From Pseudomonas frederiksbergensis (GTDB lineage Bacteria; Pseudomonadota; Gammaproteobacteria; Pseudomonadales; Pseudomonadaceae): DNA of 64,000 nt. Below are positions 57,244-64,000 of this stretch, piece by piece (the first letter of the stretch is position 1; the number at the start of each line of letters is the position of its first letter). Under the pieces are notes generated by a model. That model had not been told where the DNA came from, ran no database searches, and was given only the letters and a program-made list of their open reading frames with translations. The stretch lies in NCBI RefSeq assembly GCF_003732665.1, contig NZ_MOBP01000002.1:177519-241518 (forward strand). Reading direction: 5' to 3'. The position numbers and the translations under genes are program-made.

Positions 57244-59076
57244 ATGGCCGTACCTGCCTCGCCGCTCTCCCACGACGCCATCATTCAGGACTCCTGGTCC
57301 CGCTGCCGCGCGTTCGGTCTTGATCACCACAGTGTGCCGACCTTCGACCAGCTACCGGCCGACGGCATTGCGCAGTTGCTGGAGAGCCAGCATTCCCTGG
57401 TGCAGACCACCCATCAGGAAGTCCTGCCGTATTACGAGAACATCCTCAGCAACTCCAATTGCCTGATCATGCTCGCTGACAACCAGGGCCAGGTGCTGAC
57501 GTCCTGGGGCACCCAGCGTTTCATCGAGCCGAGCCTGACCCGGGGTTTCAGCGCCGGCGCCAGTTGGATAGAACGTTGCAGCGGCACCAATGCCATCGGC
57601 ACCGCCCTGGCTTGCGAGCAAGCGGTGCATATCGAGCACGATGAACACTTTCTGAAAGCCAACCGCTTCATGACCGGTTCCGCCGCGCCGATTTTCGATG
57701 CCGAGCGCAAGGTGATCGCGGTGCTGGATGTGTCCAGCGACAGTTACTTGCCGCCGTCCCACACCCTGGGCATGGTCAAGATGATGAGCCAGACCGTGGA
57801 AAACCGGCTGATCCTCAACCTGTTCCATGGCCAGCATTTTCAACTGACGTTCAACACCGGGTTGAACAACCTCGACAGCCAATGGGCCGGATTGCTGATT
57901 TTCGACGAGACCGGGCAAGTGCTGTCGGCCAATCGCCGGGCTGACAATCTGCTGGGGATCAGCCTGTCGCGAGTCAGTGTCGAGAGCCTGTTCAAGGTGT
58001 CGCTGCTGGAATTGCTGAATCAGCCCGATGGTTTGCCGTTTGCCCTGCAAGCCTCCGGGCGCAACCGCTTCCAGTGTTTGTTGAAGCGGCCGAAACAGGC
58101 GCCGATTCAGGCGAGAGTGTTTGCCGAACCGACCGTCACGACGCCCACCGCGATTAGCCTGAACACCCTGCACTTCGGCGACAGCCGCGTAGAAAAAGCC
58201 GTGCGCCAGGCCGAACGTTTGCTGGAAAAAGACATTCCGCTGCTGATCCACGGCGAAACCGGGGTCGGCAAGGAAGTCTTTGTCAAAGCGCTGCACCAGG
58301 CCAGCTCCCGCAGCAAACAACCGTTCATTGCCGTCAACTGTGCGGCGATCCCCGCCGAACTGGTGGAATCTGAGTTATTCGGCTATGAGAAAGGCGCGTT
58401 CACCGGCGCCAACCAGAAAGGCAGCATCGGCCTGATTCGCAAGGCCGATAAAGGCACCCTCTTCCTCGACGAAATCGGTGACATGCCGTTGCCGACTCAG
58501 GCTCGGTTATTACGGGTTTTGCAGGAGCGCTGCGTACAACCGGTGGGCAGCAGCGAGTTGTTCCCGGTGGATATCCGGATTATTTCGGCGACCAACCGTT
58601 CGTTGCGCGAGCAGGTTCAGCTCGGTCGTTTCAGGGAAGATTTGTACTACCGGATCGGTGGCTTGACTCTGGAACTGCCGCCCTTAAGGGAACGCACCGA
58701 CAAACAGGCACTGTTCAAGCGCTTGTGGGAGCAGCATCGGGAACCGTCGCAATGGGCCGGGCTGAGCCGTGAGGTGATGGAGTTGTTCAGCCGTCATCCG
58801 TGGCCGGGGAATCTGAGGCAGGTCAGCAGTGTGATGCAGGTGGCGTTGGCCATGGCTGAGGAGCAACCGGTAAGGCCGGAGCATTTGCCGGATGATTTTT
58901 TTGTCGATCTGGAGATGGAACCGGTGGAGACGCCGGAGCCGTTGGCGGCGGATTTGAATGACGCCGAGGATTTGAATCGGTTGTTGCAGGCGGCTGGGGG
59001 GAATATCTCCCATTTGGCGCGGCGGTTGGGGGTTAGTCGCAATACCCTTTACAAGCGGTTGCGCCAGGCTGAATGA
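57244..59076 (+). CDS. Sigma-54-dependent activator, AcoR type
   Basis: 610 residues. N-terminal GAF-like sensor (about 60-195), a PAS-like segment (about 205-300), then the AAA+ domain with Walker A GETGVGKE (337-344), the sigma-54-contact GAFTGA (384-389) and Walker B LFLDE (406-410), and a C-terminal Fis-type helix-turn-helix (LARRLGVSRNTLYKRL). Divergent from the ABC operon, whose sigma-54 promoter it most likely drives. ATG at 57244 (MAVPASPLSH) fits AcoR-like starts; upstream codons run through the REPIN. Confidence 0.93.
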   Translation: MAVPASPLSHDAIIQDSWSRCRAFGLDHHSVPTFDQLPADGIAQLLESQHSLVQTTHQEVLPYYENILSNSNCLIMLADNQGQVLTSWGTQRFIEPSLTRGFSAGASWIERCSGTNAIGTALACEQAVHIEHDEHFLKANRFMTGSAAPIFDAERKVIAVLDVSSDSYLPPSHTLGMVKMMSQTVENRLILNLFHGQHFQLTFNTGLNNLDSQWAGLLIFDETGQVLSANRRADNLLGISLSRVSVESLFKVSLLELLNQPDGLPFALQASGRNRFQCLLKRPKQAPIQARVFAEPTVTTPTAISLNTLHFGDSRVEKAVRQAERLLEKDIPLLIHGETGVGKEVFVKALHQASSRSKQPFIAVNCAAIPAELVESELFGYEKGAFTGANQKGSIGLIRKADKGTLFLDEIGDMPLPTQARLLRVLQERCVQPVGSSELFPVDIRIISATNRSLREQVQLGRFREDLYYRIGGLTLELPPLRERTDKQALFKRLWEQHREPSQWAGLSREVMELFSRHPWPGNLRQVSSVMQVALAMAEEQPVRPEHLPDDFFVDLEMEPVETPEPLAADLNDAEDLNRLLQAAGGNISHLARRLGVSRNTLYKRLRQAE

Positions 59077-59112
59077 CGGAGTGAGCCTTACTGGCGATGT
59101 TTGGCTTGAGAC

Positions 59113-59206
59113 CTTCGCGAGCAAGCCCGCTCCCACAGTGGTCCGGTGTGACATCCAATAGTGTGTACAACACAAGTCCCTTGTGGGAGCGGGCTTGCTC
59201 GCGAAG
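59113..59206. repeat. REPIN
   Basis: Inverted REP pair between the convergent activator and cysS genes. Confidence 0.92.
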
Positions 59207-59243
59207 GCGCCAGCCGGTGCACCACCAAACTTGTGGTCAAGGC

Positions 59244-59272
59244 AAAAAAAAACCCGCACAAGGCGGGTTTTG
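59244..59272 (-). terminator. Intrinsic terminator of glnS-cysS
   Basis: Read leftward: CCCGC, loop CTTGT, GCGGG, then nine T residues. About 20 bases after the cysS stop. Confidence 0.88.
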
Positions 59273-59291
59273 TTTGTAACGAGCGCAGCAG

Positions 59292-60674
59292 TCAGTCAGC
59301 CAAACGCCAGGTCGTGCCGCCTTTGCCGTCTTCCAGCACCACGCCCATGGCGGTGAGCTGGTCGCGGATGCGGTCGGATTCGGCCCAGTCTTTGCCCGCA
59401 CGAGCCGCCAGACGCGCGGCAATCAGCGCATCCACTTCAGCCGCATCAACCCGGCCTTCAGCGCCGGCCTGCAGGAAGTCATCCGCCTCAAGCTGCAACA
59501 CACCCAGCACGCTCGCCAGTTCTTTCAGGCGCGCTGCAAGCCCCGCCGCTGCATCGAGATCGCTCTCGCGCAGACGGTTGATCTCGCGCACCATCTCGAA
59601 CAGCACCGCGCAGGCTTCCGGCGTGCCGAAGTCGTCGTTCATCACCTGAGTGAAGCGCTCGACAAACGCTTCGCCACCGGCCGGCGCCACGCTCGGCAGG
59701 CCTTTCAACGCGTGGTAGAAACGCTCGAGTGCGCCCTTGGCGTCCTTGAGGTTGTCTTCCGAGTAGTTGATCGCGCTGCGGTAGTGGCTCGACACCAGCA
59801 GGTAACGCACGACTTCCGGGTGGTACTTTTCCAGCACGTCGCGAATGGTGAAGAAGTTGTTCAAGGACTTGGACATCTTCTCGCCGTTGATGCGAATCAT
59901 GCCGCAATGCATCCACGCGTTGGCGTAGGTCTTGCCGGTGGCCGCTTCGCTCTGGGCAATTTCGTTTTCATGGTGCGGGAACTCGAGGTCGCTGCCGCCG
60001 CCATGAATGTCGAAGGTCTCGCCCAGGCAGCAGGTCGACATCACCGAGCACTCGATGTGCCAGCCCGGACGACCGTCGCCCCACGGCGAAGGCCAGCTCG
60101 GCTCGCCCGGCTTGGCGCCTTTCCACAGCACGAAGTCCAACGGGTCCTGTTTCGACTCGTCGACTTCGATCCGTGCGCCGATGCGCAGGTCTTCGATCTT
60201 CTTGCGCGACAGCTTGCCGTAGCCCATGAACTTGGCAACGCGGTAATACACGTCGCCATTGCCCGGGGCGTAGGCGTAACCCTTGTCGATCAGGGTCTGG
60301 ATCATGCTCTGCATGCCAGCGATGTGGTCGGTGGCCCGTGGTTCCATGTCCGGTTTGAGGATGTTGAGGCGCGCCTCGTCCTCGTGCATCGCGGTGATCA
60401 TGCGCTCGGTCAGCACATCGAACGGCTCGCCGTTCTCCTTGGCCCGATTGATGATCTTGTCTTCAATGTCGGTGATGTTGCGCACATAAGTCAGGTTATA
60501 ACCGCTGAAACGCAACCAACGGGTGATCAGGTCAAACGCGACCATGCTGCGGCCGTGGCCAATGTGGCAGTAGTCGTACACGGTCATCCCGCAGACGTAC
60601 ATGCGCACATTGTTGCCATCCAGCGGCTTGAAGACTTCTTTGCTCTTGGTGAGCGTGTTGTAGATCGTAAGCAC
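59292..60674 (-). CDS. cysS: Cysteinyl-tRNA synthetase
   Basis: 460 residues, class I synthetase. HIGH motif in CHIGHGR, Zn-binding Cys in [10 protein letters not shown] and KMSKS in [10 protein letters not shown]. The start is a GTG at 60674 with AAGGAAA upstream, giving the usual LTIYNTL N-terminus; the frame extends 12 codons further but without support. Sixteen bases after glnS. Confidence 0.96.
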   Translation of the reverse strand: MLTIYNTLTKSKEVFKPLDGNNVRMYVCGMTVYDYCHIGHGRSMVAFDLITRWLRFSGYNLTYVRNITDIEDKIINRAKENGEPFDVLTERMITAMHEDEARLNILKPDMEPRATDHIAGMQSMIQTLIDKGYAYAPGNGDVYYRVAKFMGYGKLSRKKIEDLRIGARIEVDESKQDPLDFVLWKGAKPGEPSWPSPWGDGRPGWHIECSVMSTCCLGETFDIHGGGSDLEFPHHENEIAQSEAATGKTYANAWMHCGMIRINGEKMSKSLNNFFTIRDVLEKYHPEVVRYLLVSSHYRSAINYSEDNLKDAKGALERFYHALKGLPSVAPAGGEAFVERFTQVMNDDFGTPEACAVLFEMVREINRLRESDLDAAAGLAARLKELASVLGVLQLEADDFLQAGAEGRVDAAEVDALIAARLAARAGKDWAESDRIRDQLTAMGVVLEDGKGGTTWRLAD

Positions 60675-60690
60675 TTTCAGTTTCCTTGAA

Positions 60691-62391
60691 TCACTGGCCC
60701 CACGAATCACGCAAGGTCACGGTACGGTTGAAGACCGGAGCGCCCGGTTTCGAGTCCTTGATATCCGCGCAGAAGTAACCTTCGCGCTCGAACTGGAAAC
60801 GGTCTTCCGGCTGTGCATTGCCCAGCGAAGGCTCCGCACGACAACCCGTGAGAACTTGCAGCGATTGAGGGTTGATGTTGTCCAGGAAACTGGCGCTGTC
60901 TTCCGCCTTTTCAGGGTTCGGCGAGCGGAACAGACGATCGTACAGACGCACTTCGCACTCGACGCTGGCTGCGGCCGGCACCCAGTGCACCACGCCTTTG
61001 ACCTTGCGGCCTTCAGGGTTCTTGCCCAGGGTTTCCGGATCGTAGGAGCAACGCAGCTCGACGATGTTGCCATCGGCGTCCTTGATCGCTTCGTCGGCAC
61101 GGATCACGTAGCTGCCGCGCAGGCGCACTTCGCCGTTCGGCTCCAGGCGTTTGTAGCCTTTTGGCGGCTCCTCCATGAAGTCATCGCGGTCAATGTAGAT
61201 TTCACGGGCGAACGGCAGCTGGCGCACGCCCAGTTCTTCTTTCTGCGGATGACGCGGCAGTTCGAGGTTCTCGACCTGATCTTCCGGGTAGTTGGTGATC
61301 ACTACCTTCAACGGACGCAGCACGCACATGGCGCGCGGAGCGTTCTGGTCCAGATCCTGACGGATGCTGAATTCGAGCATGCCGAAATCGACGACACCGT
61401 CGGAACGGTTGGTGCCGACCATGTCGCAGAAATTGCGGATCGACGCAGGGGTATAGCCACGGCGGCGGAAGCCCGACAGCGTGGACATGCGCGGATCATC
61501 CCAGCCGAACACGTGTTTTTCATCGACCAGTTGCTTGAGCTTGCGCTTGCTGGTGATGGTGTAGTTCAGGTTCAGGCGGCTGAATTCGTACTGGCGCGGG
61601 TGCGCCGGTACTGGCAACGCGTCGAGGAACCAGTCGTACAGCGGACGGTGGCTTTCGAATTCCAGGGTGCAGATCGAGTGGGTGATGCCTTCGATGGCGT
61701 CCGACTGACCGTGGGTGAAGTCGTAGTTCGGGTAGATGCACCACTTGTCACCGGTCTGGTGGTGATGCGCGTGGCGGATGCGATACATGATCGGGTCGCG
61801 CAGGTTCATGTTCGGCGAAGCCATGTCGATCTTGGCCCGCAGCACCCGTGCGCCGTCCTGGAATTCGCCGGCCTTCATGCGGGCGAACCAATCCAGGTTT
61901 TCTTCCACGGAGCGGTCACGGAACGGGCTGTTTTTGCCCGGCTCGGTCAGGGTGCCACGGTATTCCTTGGCTTGTTCCGGGCTCAGGTCGTCGACATAGG
62001 CCTTGCCGGCCTTGATCAGCTCGACGGCCCAGTCGTGCAACTGGTCGAAATACTGCGAGGCGTAGCGCACTTCACCGGACCATTCGAAGCCCAGCCATTT
62101 GATGTCGCTTTCGATCGCGTCGATGTATTCCTGGTCTTCCTTGGCCGGGTTGGTGTCGTCGAAACGCAGGTGCGTGACGCCGCCAAATTCCTGGGCCAGG
62201 CCGAAGTTCACGCAAATCGACTTGGCGTGACCGATGTGCAGGTAGCCGTTGGGCTCAGGCGGGAAACGGGTGACGATCTGCGTGTGCTTACCCGAGTCCA
62301 GGTCCGCCTGGATGATCGGGCGCAGGAAATTGACCGGCACGGCAGGGCCAGTCTTGGAATTCGAGGTAGGGTCGACAGTGGGCTTGCTCAT
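60691..62391 (-). CDS. glnS: Glutaminyl-tRNA synthetase
   Basis: 566 residues, class I. HIGH motif in [11 protein letters not shown]-terminal anticodon-binding beta-barrels follow. The second class I motif, MSK in E. coli, reads TSK here (TITSKRKL), a conservative change that leaves the catalytic Lys. Heads the glnS-cysS unit. ATG at 62391. Confidence 0.96.
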   Translation of the reverse strand: MSKPTVDPTSNSKTGPAVPVNFLRPIIQADLDSGKHTQIVTRFPPEPNGYLHIGHAKSICVNFGLAQEFGGVTHLRFDDTNPAKEDQEYIDAIESDIKWLGFEWSGEVRYASQYFDQLHDWAVELIKAGKAYVDDLSPEQAKEYRGTLTEPGKNSPFRDRSVEENLDWFARMKAGEFQDGARVLRAKIDMASPNMNLRDPIMYRIRHAHHHQTGDKWCIYPNYDFTHGQSDAIEGITHSICTLEFESHRPLYDWFLDALPVPAHPRQYEFSRLNLNYTITSKRKLKQLVDEKHVFGWDDPRMSTLSGFRRRGYTPASIRNFCDMVGTNRSDGVVDFGMLEFSIRQDLDQNAPRAMCVLRPLKVVITNYPEDQVENLELPRHPQKEELGVRQLPFAREIYIDRDDFMEEPPKGYKRLEPNGEVRLRGSYVIRADEAIKDADGNIVELRCSYDPETLGKNPEGRKVKGVVHWVPAAASVECEVRLYDRLFRSPNPEKAEDSASFLDNINPQSLQVLTGCRAEPSLGNAQPEDRFQFEREGYFCADIKDSKPGAPVFNRTVTLRDSWGQ

Positions 62392-62642
62392 AGGATCCTT
62401 GAACGTACGAGTGCGCGGCCGGAACTAAAGGCCTGACAAAACAAAGCCGCTATCATAGCCGATGCTGTCAAGCGGCTGACAGAGCAGGCCCTAAATCAGG
62501 TGCGTTTAATCCACCTGTTTTGAAAAACTGCCTCGAAATTAACGCCTGTCGCGCTAAACTGCGCACCTTGGTTGATACCGACCAGACCGGTTGCGGGCCC
62601 AAACGCCCCGAAACCCACGAATTTCTTGAAAGAGTGCCGATC

Positions 62643-63149
62643 ATGACCCAAGTCAAACTGACCACCAACCACGGCGACATCGTCCTGGAACTGAACGCTG
62701 AAAAAGCACCGATCACCGTTGCCAACTTCATCGAATACGTCAAAGCCGGCCACTACGAAAACACCGTTTTCCACCGTGTAATCGGTAACTTCATGATCCA
62801 GGGCGGCGGTTTCGAGCCAGGCATGAAAGAAAAGAAAGACAAGCGCCCAAGCATCCAGAACGAAGCCGACAACGGTCTGCCGAACGAGAAGTACACCGTG
62901 GCCATGGCTCGCACCATGGAGCCGCATTCGGCTTCCGCGCAGTTCTTCATTAACGTGGCTGACAACAGCTTCCTGAACCACAGCGCTAAAACCACCCAGG
63001 GCTGGGGCTACGCGGTCTTCGCCAAAGTAGTTGAAGGCAAAGAAGTCGTCGACAAGATCAAAGGTGTTTCCACCACCATGAAATCCGGTCACCAAGACGT
63101 ACCAGCAGACGACGTGATCATCGAGAAAGCCGAGATCATCGAAGCGTGA
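62643..63149 (+). CDS. ppiB: Cytoplasmic peptidyl-prolyl isomerase B (cyclophilin)
   Basis: 168 residues, compact cyclophilin with no signal peptide. Catalytic-site segments [13 protein letters not shown] and SASAQFFIN are complete. Speeds proline isomerisation during folding. ATG at 62643 ([13 protein letters not shown]) is the family start. Its stop overlaps the lpxH start (GTGA). Confidence 0.96.
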   Translation: MTQVKLTTNHGDIVLELNAEKAPITVANFIEYVKAGHYENTVFHRVIGNFMIQGGGFEPGMKEKKDKRPSIQNEADNGLPNEKYTVAMARTMEPHSASAQFFINVADNSFLNHSAKTTQGWGYAVFAKVVEGKEVVDKIKGVSTTMKSGHQDVPADDVIIEKAEIIEA

Positions 63150-63898
63150 TACTGCTGATTTCAGACTTGCATCTGGAAGAGGAGCGCCCGGACATTACCC
63201 GGGCGTTTCTGGATTTGCTCGCCGGACGCGCCCGCTCGGCGAGTGCGTTGTACATCTTGGGCGACTTTTTTGAGGCGTGGATTGGCGACGATGCCATGAC
63301 GCCCTTCCAGCGTTCCATCTGCCTGGCCCTGCGCGATCTCAGCGACAGCGGCACGGCCATTTTTCTGATGCACGGCAATCGCGACTTCCTGCTCGGCAAG
63401 GCCTTTTGCAAACAGGCCGGCTGCACGATGTTGAAGGACCCGAGTGTCGTGCCGCTTTACGGCGAGCCGGTGCTGTTGATGCACGGCGACAGCCTCTGCA
63501 CCCGTGACGTCGGCTATATGAAGCTGCGGCGCTACCTGCGTAACCCCGTCACCCTGTTCATTCTCCGGCACCTGCCCCTGAGCACCCGGCATAAACTGGC
63601 GCGCAAGTTGCGCAGCGAGAGCCGGGCGCAGACGCGGATGAAGGCCAATGACATTGTTGATGTCACGCCCGAGGAAGTGCCGCGGATCATGCAGGAGTTT
63701 GGCGTGAAAACCCTGATCCATGGCCACACCCACCGCCCGGCGATCCATAAGTTGCAGATTGGCGAGCAAGCGGCCAAGCGCATTGTGCTGGGGGATTGGG
63801 ATCGTCAGGGCTGGGCGTTGCAGGTGGATGAGCAAGGGTTTGCCCTGGCGCCCTTCGACTTCGCCCCACCGCCGCAACTGGCAGCCCCCACAAACTAA
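63146..63898 (+). CDS. lpxH: UDP-2,3-diacylglucosamine hydrolase LpxH
   Basis: 250 residues, calcineurin-like phosphoesterase. Metal ligands in [31 protein letters not shown] and HGHTHRP. Cleaves UDP-2,3-diacylglucosamine to lipid X in lipid A synthesis, at the inner-membrane surface. GTG start overlaps the ppiB stop by four bases, giving translational coupling. Confidence 0.96.
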   Translation: MILLISDLHLEEERPDITRAFLDLLAGRARSASALYILGDFFEAWIGDDAMTPFQRSICLALRDLSDSGTAIFLMHGNRDFLLGKAFCKQAGCTMLKDPSVVPLYGEPVLLMHGDSLCTRDVGYMKLRRYLRNPVTLFILRHLPLSTRHKLARKLRSESRAQTRMKANDIVDVTPEEVPRIMQEFGVKTLIHGHTHRPAIHKLQIGEQAAKRIVLGDWDRQGWALQVDEQGFALAPFDFAPPPQLAAPTN

Positions 63899-63917
63899 CG
63901 ACCAAACCCAAATCCCC

Positions 63918-64000
63918 CTGTAGGAGCGAGGCTTGCTCGCGAAGGCGTCGTATCAGTCGAAATATGCACTGACTGACATGACGCCTTCGCGGGCAAGCCT
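63918..64000. repeat. REPIN cut by the window end
   Basis: CTGTAGGAGCGAGGCTTGCT and the start of its inverted partner (CTTCGCGGGCAAGCCT) at the right edge. Confidence 0.88.

Overview
The window is typical Pseudomonas chromosome, most likely from the P. fluorescens group. Four things point there: GC-rich coding sequence; a core gene order familiar from P. aeruginosa (tus - cysG-serS-crcB-rarA-lolA-ftsK - trxB-aat-bpt-infA - clpA-clpS-cspD-icd-idh - mnmA-hflD-purB - aceA - nuoA-N); thirteen intergenic REP/REPIN or related palindromic repeats, mostly of the GGGAGCGGGCTTGCTCGCGA kind; and E. coli-length AceA (441 aa). I saw no rRNA, tRNA, CRISPR array, prophage or insertion sequence.

Layout. 1-3.7 kb is accessory: the start of a chitin-active LPMO gene without a signal peptide, a hemerythrin, a GNAT, a small lipoprotein, two small unknown proteins and a DUF1275 membrane protein. 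3.8-6.2 kb is the overlapping tusD-C-B-E-ybiB operon (tRNA sulfur relay). 6.3-15.1 kb holds yqjG, then leftward cysG, serS, crcB, rarA, lolA and ftsK. 15.4-21.7 kb holds trxB, the N-degron transferases aat and bpt, infA, then clpA/clpS and cspD. Aat/Bpt tag proteins, ClpS recognises them and ClpA unfolds them, so one neighbourhood encodes a nearly complete N-degron pathway. 21.7-25.7 kb has two unrelated isocitrate dehydrogenases (icd, idh) facing away from each other. 25.9-32.3 kb holds nudJ, mnmA-hflD, purB, roxA, a GNAT and an orphan secretin-N-domain protein. 32.8-34.1 kb is aceA, the glyoxylate-shunt competitor of icd/idh, behind a 475-bp leader with a perfect 26-bp dyad, a strongly foldable segment and a C-rich, G-poor stretch.

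34.7-49.7 kb is the complete 13-gene complex I operon nuoA-N (C and D fused), with a strong hairpin between nuoF and nuoG. A HigBA-type toxin-antitoxin pair sits just behind it. 50.9-59.1 kb is the most distinctive accessory block: a six-gene ABC importer in the order of the rhizobial glycerol transporter GlpSTPQUV, divergent from a sigma-54 activator gene. The spacer carries a near-perfect -24/-12 promoter (56928-56944) and six TGAACA repeats (57008-57077). Its two ATPases are complementary degenerates that should form one canonical and one defective ATP site. 59.3-63.9 kb is housekeeping: cysS, glnS, ppiB and lpxH.

Most of the window is ordinary core genome. The points most worth following are the sigma-54/ABC module with asymmetric ATPases, the aceA leader, the signal-less LPMO with a LexA-like box upstream, and the intra-nuo hairpin.
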